DNA from: Saprospiraceae bacterium
GTDB taxonomy: Bacteria; Bacteroidota; Bacteroidia; Chitinophagales; Saprospiraceae
Reading direction: 5' to 3'
Assembly (NCBI GenBank): GCA_041392805.1
Contig: JAWKLJ010000001.1
Span: forward strand, 682,001 to 746,000
DNA: 64,000 nt
Position numbers and translations under genes: made by a program. Under the pieces are notes generated by a model, which ran no database searches, was not told the DNA's origin, and saw only the letters and a list, made by a program, of their open reading frames with translations. This document shows, piece by piece, positions 44,425-53,396 of the stretch (within the stretch, counting starts at the first letter, position 1; the number at the start of each line of letters is the position of its first letter).

Positions 44425-45498
44425 TCAGGTATTTGCTTTAATTTGATCCAAATAAATAGGCTTGTTTTGGTCAACGGAGCGTTTGATGGCGATCATCCCT
44501 TTTGCCACTTCCAGTCCCTCTAAAATACTGGTGCCTTTTGGGGTAACCTGATGAAGGATGACATCCGCAAAATGTTCCAGCTGTCGGCGGTAGGAAAAGC
44601 CGTCGGCGCCCAAGGGGCGATAGTATTGCTGTTCAGCTTCCAGGAAACATTCTACGTCGCTGCTTTTGTAGAACCAAGGGTTGTAAGTTTTGGCAAATAC
44701 GCTCCCATGCTCGCCATACACCTGAAAACCTTCGTGCCAATCGCCCCGAAGTTTAATGGTCAGGTCCAAATGGCCAATTGCTCCATTTTCGAATTCCACA
44801 TCGACAAACCAGCAGTAGGCATTAAATTTTTGTCGAAGTTTGGCCGAAAGGCAACCGATAGGCCCGCCCAAAAAATAGGCCGTATCCAACAAATGACTCC
44901 CATGGGCCATCATGTAATAACGTTCCAAATCCGCTTTTTCATCGACCTTAGGCTTAAGGGCCATTTGGCTTTTGATGGGCAGGGGCTGCACGTTATCGGT
45001 CATGGTATAGCGATGAGTATTGTCACCATACCAGGCTTTTAGGGCTAATAGCTCACCCAGTTTTTCCTTGACAAAAGTTTGCGCATATTCGATGCCAGCA
45101 TCAAAGCGTTTCATGTGTCCCACCTGCACCACTACCCCACTTTTGCGCGCAGCAGCTTCCAAAACCAAACAAGCTTCGATATCATGACTAAGCGGTTTTT
45201 CCACCAAAACGTGTTTGCCAGCCTGAACAGCCTTCAAGGATAAGGGAACATGAAAGGCGTCCGAGGTGGCGATGATCACGGCCTCCAATTCGGGGTCCGC
45301 CAACATTTGATCAAAATCTAAAAATGCCTTGGCTGGCTGCCAAATGGCTTGCATGCGTTGCAACAGGTCCGCGGCAGCATCACAGATAGCATAAAGTTCC
45401 ACATTCTTTGCCTTTTGGCAAGACTCGAAATGGGCGAATTGGGCAATGGGGCCACAGCCTAAAATGCCTACTTTTAAGGTTGGGTGTTCCTTGCTCAT
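44425..45498 (-). CDS. Gfo/Idh/MocA-family NAD(P)-dependent oxidoreductase
   Basis: A 357-residue cytoplasmic protein. The N-terminal Rossmann fold has KVGILGCGPIAQFAHF, IIATSDAFHVPLSLKAVQAGKHVLVEKPL (~75-102; the EKP Lys is catalytic) and the C-terminal sheet domain follows (FENGAIGHLDLTIKLRGDWHEGFQVYGEHG). It oxidises or reduces a sugar or sugar acid. Its start overlaps the stop of the PL8 lyase by ATGA, so it probably handles a product of that lyase. No signal peptide is present. Confidence 0.87.
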   Translation of the reverse strand: MSKEHPTLKVGILGCGPIAQFAHFESCQKAKNVELYAICDAAADLLQRMQAIWQPAKAFLDFDQMLADPELEAVIIATSDAFHVPLSLKAVQAGKHVLVEKPLSHDIEACLVLEAAARKSGVVVQVGHMKRFDAGIEYAQTFVKEKLGELLALKAWYGDNTHRYTMTDNVQPLPIKSQMALKPKVDEKADLERYYMMAHGSHLLDTAYFLGGPIGCLSAKLRQKFNAYCWFVDVEFENGAIGHLDLTIKLRGDWHEGFQVYGEHGSVFAKTYNPWFYKSSDVECFLEAEQQYYRPLGADGFSYRRQLEHFADVILHQVTPKGTSILEGLEVAKGMIAIKRSVDQNKPIYLDQIKANT

Positions 45499-47663
45499 TT
45501 AATACTAATTGTTTGGCTTTCCCCTGCATAAACGCCCTGTGGCAAATCGATGATGAACAAGGTACTGTTTTGCGCTTTATTCGGGAAGGTGACAAAATGA
45601 TCTCCTTTCAGATCGTAATGGCCAGTTATAGTAACCATAACTTTATCCAATTTGCGGGAGGGATCGGCCACGCTCATTTCGTGGAGGCTATTCCCTTGCA
45701 TTTTCAACATCAGCATGCCCTGGCTGGCCATGTTGAGTGTCATGCCCTGGGAGAAAGTGATGGAACCTGCTTTATAAAAGGCCAATTGGCAAATACCCAG
45801 TTTGTTATGCTTTACAGCTTGTAAATCCGCAGTATTGGAAAGGATCTCAATGCCCCGGTTATCCCCGCTAGATTGCCTCAATGTTTGCGCGCTGATATTC
45901 GGCACGACAATGTATTGGTACGAACCACTATCCGGACTCACCCCATGGTCCAGGTACAGATTAAATACGTCCATGCTCACCAGCTCCTTCGAAATGTTTT
46001 TCTGGTCGGTAATATCGGACCAGCGCCCATCCTGCTGTTGATTGGATACCTTAACCGTTGTTGGCTCCGGAAACAAGTAACCGATGTTATCCTGGTGAAC
46101 CCACTTTACCTGCTGCAATTCGTGACGACCATCGGGGAGTTGCTTCACCTCTCCATTTTGCATAATGTTTACTTCACTTCGCATCAACACCTGATTGATC
46201 GTAGTGACCACAGGCAGCCTGGGCCGAGATTGGATAGCAGTGCCCAAACAGACATACTCCTCGTCAAAGAAAAACCACGATTTTTTAGCTTTTACGCCAT
46301 CATGAGGGCTCCTGAAGTCGAAGGCAACCGCGCCGTAAAGGCCATCGGTCACCGCTCCCACAAAGTCCGTCAGACCGTCCAACTGAATTTGATCAGGTCC
46401 AGGTAGTTGAGGTTTCTGCATGATGGTAGTACCGGATATTTTCTGCCAATCGTAAACCGGCCAGATATTGTGGTATTCATCTCCTTTGAGCATGACATAA
46501 TTGGTTCCATCAGCGCGGTGGTGGGTGGTTTTTCCAGGGCCGTTATAAGGTTCTTCCATGTTGCGGTTTCTGGTGGAAAACATTCGTACAGTGGTGTAGA
46601 AATTCGGCCTTTGAAATACAAAATGCTCTGTTTGCCAGAAGAATTTGCAAAAAGAGGTACTTGGTTTTGCTTCCCCCTTACGCAGTTTGACAATTTCTTC
46701 TAATTCCTTTTTTCGATAATCGGTACTGAATAGAAGTCTTTCAATTTCGACAATACCCTGGGGTTGGAATTCAGTTTTATTGGAAATACTCCTATTCTTC
46801 ACACTAATATCGATGTAAATGCCATAGACCATTTGCTTATAGATGCCATCCAGGTAATAATCCACCAGGTGATTGATCTTTTCTACGGAAAAAGCATACT
46901 TGGTATTCGCTACATAAAAGGACCATTCGCCAAAAGCATTGGCATATTTGCCGTAGCCATAGGAAGTCGTATTGTTGACCCGGTCTACCCTGTGGTGAAA
47001 GCTGTAATCGTGCTGCATTCCGCGCTTGCCGGTGCTAAACTTCACTTCCCCTTCGATCAGCCGGATGATGTCATTAAATTGCTCACGATCTCCCTTAAAC
47101 AGTAGGTTTTTGGCTAGAATACCCGCTATGACAATCCGATCGCCGCTCGGCCGAGCGCCGGAAGCATTCATGTGTGCCCTGCCGATGATGGGTTGGGCCT
47201 TTTCGACCAAGGCAGGGGGTAGGTCATCGCCGATGACCAGCATCAGGTTGACCAGGTTGGTCGGCGTAGAGATTTGATTATCATGCCAGTTATCGCCAAA
47301 GAAGTCATGGTCTACCCAATACGTCAAAGACCTAACGATCGCCTCTTTTAGTTTTTGGTCTTGGTAAAACTGAGATCCCTTCTTTGTATAGGCCTGCGCT
47401 AGGTAGACCAGGTCCCCAGTATGCCTGCGATGTGGAAAACCGGCTGTCCGGCTCAGGTCTTCGTAATTAATATCCCCAAAACTTCCGTCCGCTTTCATCC
47501 GGCTGAGGATAGCCTCTACCCTACCCCCTTCGATGGTTGTGGCCATTAGTTCGGTTACCACTCTTTGTTTTATTATGTCAAAATCATCCACTTGGCTATG
47601 GATGTGGGAAGACAACAAAAAAGCGATGGAGAATAACAAAAGGGTTTTGTCCAATGGTGTCAT
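45495..47663 (-). CDS. Secreted polysaccharide lyase family 8 (chondroitin/hyaluronan-lyase-like)
   Basis: A 722-residue protein from the ATG at 47663 that starts the signal peptide (KTLLLFSIAFLLSSHIHS). The N-terminal alpha/alpha toroid carries the PL8 active site: NWHDNQISTPTNLVNLML, then QHDYSFHHR (~221) and TSYGYGKYAN (~235) with the catalytic His and Tyr; the C-terminal beta-sheet domains include YNGPGKTTHHRADGTNYVM and WVHQDNIGYLF. PL8 enzymes cut uronic-acid-containing chains by beta-elimination (chondroitin, hyaluronan, xanthan). Which of these is cut cannot be told. It is outside the PUL and coupled to an oxidoreductase. Confidence 0.87.
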   Translation of the reverse strand: MTPLDKTLLLFSIAFLLSSHIHSQVDDFDIIKQRVVTELMATTIEGGRVEAILSRMKADGSFGDINYEDLSRTAGFPHRRHTGDLVYLAQAYTKKGSQFYQDQKLKEAIVRSLTYWVDHDFFGDNWHDNQISTPTNLVNLMLVIGDDLPPALVEKAQPIIGRAHMNASGARPSGDRIVIAGILAKNLLFKGDREQFNDIIRLIEGEVKFSTGKRGMQHDYSFHHRVDRVNNTTSYGYGKYANAFGEWSFYVANTKYAFSVEKINHLVDYYLDGIYKQMVYGIYIDISVKNRSISNKTEFQPQGIVEIERLLFSTDYRKKELEEIVKLRKGEAKPSTSFCKFFWQTEHFVFQRPNFYTTVRMFSTRNRNMEEPYNGPGKTTHHRADGTNYVMLKGDEYHNIWPVYDWQKISGTTIMQKPQLPGPDQIQLDGLTDFVGAVTDGLYGAVAFDFRSPHDGVKAKKSWFFFDEEYVCLGTAIQSRPRLPVVTTINQVLMRSEVNIMQNGEVKQLPDGRHELQQVKWVHQDNIGYLFPEPTTVKVSNQQQDGRWSDITDQKNISKELVSMDVFNLYLDHGVSPDSGSYQYIVVPNISAQTLRQSSGDNRGIEILSNTADLQAVKHNKLGICQLAFYKAGSITFSQGMTLNMASQGMLMLKMQGNSLHEMSVADPSRKLDKVMVTITGHYDLKGDHFVTFPNKAQNSTLFIIDLPQGVYAGESQTISIK

Positions 47664-47802
47664 GTGGTTGGTTTTTCTAGTAAAAGGAAAGTATGCAGCA
47701 CTTATTGAACCCTGTTTGCAACAATTTCTGGGCAAAAGTGTTTTTCAATCGACCTTAATGGTAAAACTAATACATATAGCAGTAAAACCATCCTATCTGT
47801 CC

Positions 47803-48462
47803 ATGAAAAAAATATTACTGAGTTTTGTTTGCCTCTTTTGTTTTTCACAAGCTTATTCCCAAGACAGTGAGCAAGGCAATTGGCTCATTTATATTGGCAG
47901 CAAAAAGATCGATGAGCAATGGAATTGGCATCACGAAATCCAGTATCGTAACTATAATTTTATTGGCGATCTGGAGCAACTCCTCATTCGAACCGGCATA
48001 GGCTACAATCTCTCCCCAAAAAACAATAACCTGCTCCTCGGTTATGGCTTTATTCAATCTGAGCCATACATAGCAGGAACAGATGAAAAAGCGCGAGTGA
48101 TAGAACATCGGATTTTCCAACAGTTCATCACCAAACAAACTTTTGGCCGATTTTCCTTACAGCACCGATACCGTATCGAAGAACGATTTATTGAAGATGA
48201 TTTCAAGCTGCGCTTCCGCTACTTTTTAGCTTTCAATATAGCCTTGAATAAGCCGGAGATGGGACCTAAAACATGGTACCTTTCGGCCTATAACGAGTTG
48301 TTTATCAATGGCCAGGCAGCCGTTTTTGACCGAAATCGCATTTATGGCGCCTTAGGTTACCAAATCAATAGCCAAATCAAGGCAGAATTGGGATATATGT
48401 CCCAAGTGTATGAGAAAAATAGCCGGGAACAATTACAAATGGTCGTTTTTGCTAATTTTTAA
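47803..48462 (+). CDS. DUF2490 outer-membrane beta-barrel-like protein
   Basis: A 219-residue protein from the ATG at 47803, which begins a signal peptide (MKKILLSFVCLFCFSQAYSQ); the open frame upstream overlaps the divergent PL8 gene and is not used. The body is alternating beta strands (NWHHEIQYRNYNFIGDLEQLLIRTGIGYNL, FSLQHRYRIEERFIED, YGALGYQINSQIKAELGYM) ending in an aromatic residue (VVFANF), the outer-membrane barrel pattern of DUF2490. Function unknown. It may share transcription with the DUF4177 gene 13 bases on. Confidence 0.78.
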   Translation: MKKILLSFVCLFCFSQAYSQDSEQGNWLIYIGSKKIDEQWNWHHEIQYRNYNFIGDLEQLLIRTGIGYNLSPKNNNLLLGYGFIQSEPYIAGTDEKARVIEHRIFQQFITKQTFGRFSLQHRYRIEERFIEDDFKLRFRYFLAFNIALNKPEMGPKTWYLSAYNELFINGQAAVFDRNRIYGALGYQINSQIKAELGYMSQVYEKNSREQLQMVVFANF

Positions 48463-48475
48463 AACCTAAATCGTA

Positions 48476-48676
48476 ATGAAAGAATATAAGTTAGAGTCAT
48501 TGGTTTATTACACCAAACTCACCCTTGACAAGGAACATATCCTCAAGAATTCCACGAAAGATATTCAAGAAAAACTAGATGAAAAAGCCAAAGAGGGATG
48601 GCGTTTAGTCTCAACAGATGCCACAGATTTTGGCTATGCTGTTTATTTCTACCTCTATTTTGAGCGAGAAAGGTAA
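48476..48676 (+). CDS. Small DUF4177-like protein
   Basis: A 66-residue protein, MKEYKLESLVYYTKLTLDKE...LDEKAKEGWRLVSTDATDFGYAVYFYLYFER. The EYKLE start, the EKAKEGWRLVS turn and the closing FYLYFER strand are those of DUF4177, a small cytoplasmic domain of unknown role. It follows the DUF2490 gene by 13 bases. Confidence 0.7.
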   Translation: MKEYKLESLVYYTKLTLDKEHILKNSTKDIQEKLDEKAKEGWRLVSTDATDFGYAVYFYLYFERER

Positions 48677-48732
48677 GGAAATATCCGCCATAGAATGACA
48701 ACAAATAGATAAAAATGGGTGTTTAACTTACT

Positions 48733-48866
48733 GGACTTTTGACATTCGATGTTATGAAGGTGGAAATCGGAAGGCGGAAAGGCTCAGGAGCGCAATTTTC
48801 CCACTTCCCACTTCCCACTTCCCACTTCTAGCCTGGAAACGGAGGATTACCAAAAGCGTCAAAAGC
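48733..48866. repeat. GGACTTTTGACA element, copy B2
   Basis: ACTTTTGAC at the left pairs with GTCAAAAG at the right. Inside, a purine tract (GGAAATCGGAAGGCGGAAAG) faces a pyrimidine tract (CCCACTTCCCACTTCCCACT), followed by CTAGCCTGGAAACGGAGG. It is about 85% the same as copy B3, 2 kb away. It lies just upstream of the AraC gene. Confidence 0.75.
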
Positions 48867-48975
48867 TTACTTAAACGCTCATTTTTTATTTTAAATGCGA
48901 TAGACTATTAAAACCAAGACCCAACCGCCACATCTTCAACAGCGCAAACACCGTTTCGATTTTAACCTCCAACAA

Positions 48976-49776
48976 ATGGGGGTGATCTTTGAACAGATGG
49001 GGGGTGCCGTAGACGAGCCGCACCGACACGATTACTACACAGTGATGTTGATTGAACAAGCAGCAGGGGAACATATTGTTGACTATCAAACCTATGCATT
49101 CGCCCCCCGCCAGGTACACTTCGTCAGCCCCGGCCAGGTACATCTGGTCGACACACCCACGAAACCTGATGGCTGGGTGATTACCTTTTCCAAAGACTTT
49201 CTTGCCGAAAATAATATTCCGCAAAGCTTTATTTCCAATATCAACCTTTTTCGGCAATTCGGGGATACGCCGCCGCTCGACTTGGACGAGGTGACTTTCG
49301 ATAGACTTTCCCGGATCATTAAAGAAATGGAAGATTGTCTGCCCCTGGATTTACATTATCGCCATAGGGCACTGGGCGCCTTGTTGCAGTTGTTTTTAAT
49401 TTATTGCAGCAATAGCTGTCTTTTGGATAGTCACCAATTAGATGAAGAAAATGCAGGCGTCTGTGTATTGCGAGATTTCAAAAGCCTGGTGGACCAGCAC
49501 TTCCAGCAGTGGCACAAGGTCAGTGAATATGCGCCAGCACTCCACATTTCGCCCAAACACCTCAGCCAAACAGTCAAGAACTTGACTGGCAAAACCGCCA
49601 AAGAATTGATCCAGGATCGACTTTCCGTCGAAGCCAAAAGACTATTATTCCACACCGAACTTTCGATCAAGGAAGTGGGCTATCGCTTGGGCTTTGAAGA
49701 ACCCCTCCACTTCAGCGGTTTTTTTAAAAAACAAACCGGCCAATCGCCATCTAACTTCAGGGAAAGTAAAAATTAG
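48976..49776 (+). CDS. AraC-family transcriptional regulator, possibly 5' truncated
   Basis: A 266-residue protein with an N-terminal cupin-like sensing domain (PHRHDYYTVMLIEQAAGEHIV, FVSPGQVHLVD) and a C-terminal AraC double helix-turn-helix (~165-262; YAPALHISPKHLSQTVKNLT, SIKEVGYRLGFEEPLHFSGFFKKQTGQSPSNFR). The same frame is open upstream for 24 codons (..KHRFDFNLQQMGVIFE) back to a TAG that is codon 3 after an ATG at 48895, so the original start may be at 48895 with a nonsense change. The next gene on this strand, an exported pirin, is a possible target. Confidence 0.82.
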   Translation: MGVIFEQMGGAVDEPHRHDYYTVMLIEQAAGEHIVDYQTYAFAPRQVHFVSPGQVHLVDTPTKPDGWVITFSKDFLAENNIPQSFISNINLFRQFGDTPPLDLDEVTFDRLSRIIKEMEDCLPLDLHYRHRALGALLQLFLIYCSNSCLLDSHQLDEENAGVCVLRDFKSLVDQHFQQWHKVSEYAPALHISPKHLSQTVKNLTGKTAKELIQDRLSVEAKRLLFHTELSIKEVGYRLGFEEPLHFSGFFKKQTGQSPSNFRESKN

Positions 49777-49839
49777 CCATTCCGACATTTTTATATGTCT
49801 AAGTTCCTTTTTTATATCACATAGGGGGCCTTAGGGTTG

Positions 49840-49847
49840 CATCTTTG
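49840..49847 (+). promoter_or_regulatory. Possible -7 element for the pirin gene
   Basis: CATCTTTG, in GTTGCATCTTTGTATGG, differs from the TAnnTTTG consensus at one base and stands 24 bases before the ATG. A T-rich stretch lies about 25 bases upstream at the -33 position. Weak evidence. Confidence 0.3.
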
Positions 49848-49870
49848 TATGGCAAATAAAGCACGTTACA

Positions 49871-50752
49871 ATGGACCGAAAAAGCTTTTTGAAAAAATCA
49901 ATATTAGGAGTGGCAGGCGTGGCAAGTGCACCAGCTGTACTCCAGGCACAAAACAACCAATCTGCGACATCTACTTATCACAAAATGATGGACCAGGTTG
50001 GCTTTAATCACCTAGCAAATAAAGAAATTAGAACAATGAAAACGGTATTACATAAGGCGGACACCAGGGGTCACGCCAACCACGGTTGGTTAAATTCGCA
50101 TCATTCCTTCAGTTTTGCCAACTACTACCATCCCGAAAGGATGCACTTTGGTGTACTTCGGGTATTAAATGATGATGTTGTAGCACCCGGCAGGGGATTT
50201 GGCACCCATCCACACGATAACATGGAAATCATTTCTATTCCCCTGGAAGGTGATTTGGAACACAAGGATAGCATGGGAAATACCACGGTCATCAGGCAGG
50301 GGGATATTCAGGTGATGAGTGCAGGCACTGGGGTGATGCACAGCGAATACAATAAAAAAACTGACCAGGAAGTACGGTTTCTACAAATCTGGTTATTCCC
50401 TAATAAGAAGGATGTAACGCCTCGTTACGACCAGATTTCCATCCAGGACCAGGACCTGAAAAACCAGCTTACGCAAATCTTGTCTCCCAACCCCGATGAT
50501 GCGGGTGTTTGGATCAACCAAAATGCCTGGTTTCACCTTGGCAACCTGGACAAAGGATTTGCAACAAACTACCAGGTGAAAGATCCTAAGAACGGGGTAT
50601 ATGTCTTTGTTTTGGAAGGCAATATCACCGTTAATGACCAGCCCTTGCAAAAACGAGATGGTTTTGGGATCTGGGATACCGATCAGCTTTCCATCAAGGC
50701 GGATAGCCAGGCAAAAGTCCTGCTAATGGATGTTCCAATGGCTCTTAATTAA
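49871..50752 (+). CDS. Pirin-family protein with an N-terminal export signal
   Basis: A 293-residue protein. Residues ~56-293 are a bicupin of the pirin family (MKTVLHKADTRGHANHGWLNSHHSFSF); the metal ligands are visible as GTHPHDNME and GTGVMHSE. Unlike normal pirins (cytoplasmic, ~230 residues), it begins with a Tat-like signal, MDRKSFLKKSILGVAGVASA, and a linker. This would export a folded metal protein. Pirins can act as quercetin-dioxygenase-like enzymes or redox sensors; the exported form suggests an enzyme. An internal ATG at 50036 could give a normal cytoplasmic form. Confidence 0.83.
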   Translation: MDRKSFLKKSILGVAGVASAPAVLQAQNNQSATSTYHKMMDQVGFNHLANKEIRTMKTVLHKADTRGHANHGWLNSHHSFSFANYYHPERMHFGVLRVLNDDVVAPGRGFGTHPHDNMEIISIPLEGDLEHKDSMGNTTVIRQGDIQVMSAGTGVMHSEYNKKTDQEVRFLQIWLFPNKKDVTPRYDQISIQDQDLKNQLTQILSPNPDDAGVWINQNAWFHLGNLDKGFATNYQVKDPKNGVYVFVLEGNITVNDQPLQKRDGFGIWDTDQLSIKADSQAKVLLMDVPMALN

Positions 50753-50754
50753 CT

Positions 50755-50905
50755 GGACTTTTGACATTCGCTGTTTTGAAGGTGGAAGGCGGAAGTCGGA
50801 AGGCGGAAGGCGGAAAGGCGCAGGGGCGCACTTTTCCCACTTCCCACTTCCGACTTCCCACTTCTAGTCTGGAAACGGAGGGTTTTCCAAAGCGTCAAAA
50901 ATCCA
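50755..50905. repeat. GGACTTTTGACA element, copy B3
   Basis: Starts right after the pirin stop codon. Same layout as B2, with the inner stem GGAAGTCGG/CCGACTTCC and repeated GGAAGGC units, ending GCGTCAAAAATCC. It ends about 33 bases before the YceI gene. Confidence 0.75.
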
Positions 50906-50938
50906 ATAAAATATTCAACCACTAAAAAAACAATAATA

Positions 50939-51484
50939 ATGGGTACCACAACAGCAGTTAAAACCAAATGGGCTATTGATCCCAGCCATTCTGAAATACA
51001 CTTCAAAGTAAAACACATGATGGTCTCCACGGTCACTGGAGCTTTTAATGAATTTGAGGGGACAGCCGTATCAGATCAGGAAGATTTCACAGGTGCCGAC
51101 ATTGCATTCTCAGCAAATGTCAATAGCATTAGTACCAATAGCCAACAAAGAGATGAGCACCTAAAGTCAGATGACTTTTTTAATGCTGCTCAATATCCAA
51201 AATTGACGTTCCAATCCAAATCTTTCACGAAATTGCCAGATGGCTTGTATCGCTTGGTGGGAGACTTGACCATCCGTGAACATACCCATGAAGTAGCGCT
51301 AAATGTTGAATACAACGGCACCATAGTGGATCCTTACGGACAAACCAAAGCAGGTTTTGAAATGAGTGGAAAAATCAACCGCAAAGACTTTGGACTGAAG
51401 TGGAGCGCTATCACCGAGGCGGGCGGCGTGGTGGTCAGCGACGAGGTTCGCCTGGTCATGAATGTGCAATTGGTAAAGCAATAG
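50939..51484 (+). CDS. YceI-family lipid-binding protein
   Basis: A 181-residue YceI domain: KWAIDPSHSEIHFKVKHMMVSTVTGAFNEFEG, QQRDEHLKSDDFFNAAQYPKLTF, LVGDLTIREHTHEVALNVEY and FEMSGKINRKDFGLKW are all family marks. It forms a lipocalin-like barrel that binds an isoprenoid chain. There is no signal peptide, so this copy is cytoplasmic, whereas many YceI proteins are periplasmic. It probably forms a stress-related cluster with the pirin upstream, separated by element B3. Confidence 0.88.
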   Translation: MGTTTAVKTKWAIDPSHSEIHFKVKHMMVSTVTGAFNEFEGTAVSDQEDFTGADIAFSANVNSISTNSQQRDEHLKSDDFFNAAQYPKLTFQSKSFTKLPDGLYRLVGDLTIREHTHEVALNVEYNGTIVDPYGQTKAGFEMSGKINRKDFGLKWSAITEAGGVVVSDEVRLVMNVQLVKQ

Positions 51485-51495
51485 ACTGGTGGTGT

Positions 51496-51547
51496 GCTGT
51501 TGCAGGTGAAAAATCTACCTGTCCGGTAGGCAGGCACCTGCAACAGC
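51496..51547. repeat. GTTGCAGGTG hairpin, copy F3
   Basis: GCTGTTGCAGGTG pairs with CACCTGCAACAGC (13 bp, perfect) and CTACCTG/GGTAGGCAGG forms an inner stem. It begins 12 bases after the YceI stop. It matches F1 in reverse orientation. Position and strength suit a transcript end. Confidence 0.75.
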
Positions 51548-51625
51548 TTGTTATTCGTCTAATATTCCTTTAAATCCGACCTTAGTAGTTGACCCATTGG
51601 CCTTAAAACAATAAATTGAGGTCAT

Positions 51626-53281
51626 ATGATGTCAAAGTTAAAAACAGCTATCCAGGCCTTTATCAACTATTTGAGGCGGGATGAAAAGCTCCGTGCAAAA
51701 CTGAAAGCCGAATGGGGCAAACCCAAGGAAACCTACTTTAGTTTTGGCTTGATTGAGAAATACTTTTCCTCAAAACCTTCCGATCCAGGTCCCTATACCC
51801 TTGGAGAAAGAGCTGTTGATGACTTGGATTTCCATGCTTTTTTTTCATTCGTAGATCGAACCAATTCTGCCATAGGACAACAATATTTATATTATCGGCT
51901 AAGGCATTTAAATCAACCAAAAGCGGAATTAGAAAAGCTGGAAGAACAGATCAACTACTATGTGCAGGATGAAGAGCGACGTATAAATATCCAACAGCTT
52001 TTGCTCAAAGTTTCTACCACAAAGGATTATTATTTTCCTGATATCTTATATGGGTCTTTACCAGCTAAGTTGCGCTATTTATGGCTAATTAGGCTACTAC
52101 AAATACTCTTCTTTGCTGGCCTGTTAGCTTCCCTAATCCATAAAATGTTTTTTATTCCTTTACTCCTGGTTTTCGCGATAAATGTTTTTTTGCATTACCA
52201 ACACAAAAACAGGATTGGGAATTTTGCCATCATTTTCGGCAGGTTGAGGTACTTAACCCAACTCTCGAGAAAACTACTTAAGTATACCCCTAAATCAGCG
52301 GAGGAACAGGAAGAAGGATTGAAGAAGATTAAGAAAATTGAAAAAATAACGACGAAGATCGATTTTTTAAAAACCGACCGTTTACAAGAAACCGAAGTAA
52401 CAGCCATTGCCTGGTATGTACTCGAACTTATTAAAGTAGTCACCTTATCAGAGATCATTACCTTTGACGCCATCCTTGATGATTTAAAAACATCCCGCAA
52501 GGAAATCGAACATCTTTTTGTATTCGTTGCCGAAATGGATATGGCCATATCCATTGCTTCTCTCAGAGCAGGACTACCCTTTTATACCCAACCAAACTTC
52601 GTCGATGCCCAAAAAGAAATCCAATTTGTTTCCCTATACCATCCTTTGGTCAAAGCCTGCGTGGAAAATGATTTGCACTTAAAAGGCCGAAGCCTGCTAC
52701 TGACAGGATCTAACATGTCGGGCAAATCCACTTTCATCAAGGCCATCAACCTAAATGTAATCGCTGCTCAAACCTTGAATACTTCCTTTTCTAAACTGTG
52801 TAAAATCCCTCCTCTTGCGATTGCTACCTCCATTAAAATTGAAGACAGCCTACTCGAAGATAAAAGTTATTACATGGAAGAGGTCAATGCTATTGGTCGC
52901 TTAATTGAACTTTCTGACAATCAAGATAGCCAGGTGCTTTTTACCATTGATGAAGTATTCAAGGGAACAAATACGATTGAAAGAGTGAGTGCTGCAAAGG
53001 CAATTTTAACCTATTTGAGCAAAGGAAAACATATCGTATTAGTGTCGACTCATGACATCGAATTGACACAATTACTTGCAGGAGGATATGATTTATATTA
53101 TTTTCAGGAGCGCATCGAAAACCAGTCGCTATCCTTTGATTATACTTTGCGACAAGGGGCTTTAAAAAAGAAAAATGCTATACATATTTTAGAAATTGCT
53201 GGCTACCCTACGGAAATCATCGCGGAGGCAAAAGACTTGGCTGCAAAATTTGAGCAAGAAAAAATCAAACCCATTCTATAA
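51626..53281 (+). CDS. Membrane-anchored MutS-like ATPase
   Basis: A 551-residue protein with the MutS core ATPase at the C-terminus: Walker A LLTGSNMSGKSTF (~361), the Q/D-loop region, LFTIDEVFKGTNTIERVSA (~440; Walker B plus signature) and STHDIELTQL. Upstream is a MutS clamp/lever-like helical part split by two membrane segments (~151-192; LLQILFFAGLLASLIHKMFFIPLLLVFAI). There is no mismatch-recognition domain with the Phe-x-Glu motif, so it is not a normal MutS. Membrane-bound MutS-like proteins are known in Bacteroidota but have no assigned role. Confidence 0.82.
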   Translation: MMSKLKTAIQAFINYLRRDEKLRAKLKAEWGKPKETYFSFGLIEKYFSSKPSDPGPYTLGERAVDDLDFHAFFSFVDRTNSAIGQQYLYYRLRHLNQPKAELEKLEEQINYYVQDEERRINIQQLLLKVSTTKDYYFPDILYGSLPAKLRYLWLIRLLQILFFAGLLASLIHKMFFIPLLLVFAINVFLHYQHKNRIGNFAIIFGRLRYLTQLSRKLLKYTPKSAEEQEEGLKKIKKIEKITTKIDFLKTDRLQETEVTAIAWYVLELIKVVTLSEIITFDAILDDLKTSRKEIEHLFVFVAEMDMAISIASLRAGLPFYTQPNFVDAQKEIQFVSLYHPLVKACVENDLHLKGRSLLLTGSNMSGKSTFIKAINLNVIAAQTLNTSFSKLCKIPPLAIATSIKIEDSLLEDKSYYMEEVNAIGRLIELSDNQDSQVLFTIDEVFKGTNTIERVSAAKAILTYLSKGKHIVLVSTHDIELTQLLAGGYDLYYFQERIENQSLSFDYTLRQGALKKKNAIHILEIAGYPTEIIAEAKDLAAKFEQEKIKPIL

Positions 53282-53301
53282 GAAATAGGTTAAAATGAAC
53301 C

Positions 53302-53396
53302 GTTCTCTGATAATTTTTGTCGAAGATCATAAGCGATTGAAAATGAGCGTTGATCAAGGCTTTTAGTTGACTAGCGCACAAAAATTGTCAGAGAAC
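53302..53396. repeat. GTTCTCTGA inverted-repeat element, copy C3
   Basis: GTTCTCTGATAATTTTTGT pairs with ACAAAAATTGTCAGAGAAC with one mismatch across 95 bases, 20 bases after the MutS-like stop. The remaining gap to 53643 contains no gene that I can support. Confidence 0.75.

Noticed and set aside
47533..47802. Longer N-terminus of the DUF2490 gene
   Set aside because: The frame overlaps the start of the divergent PL8 gene, and the normal signal peptide begins at 47803.
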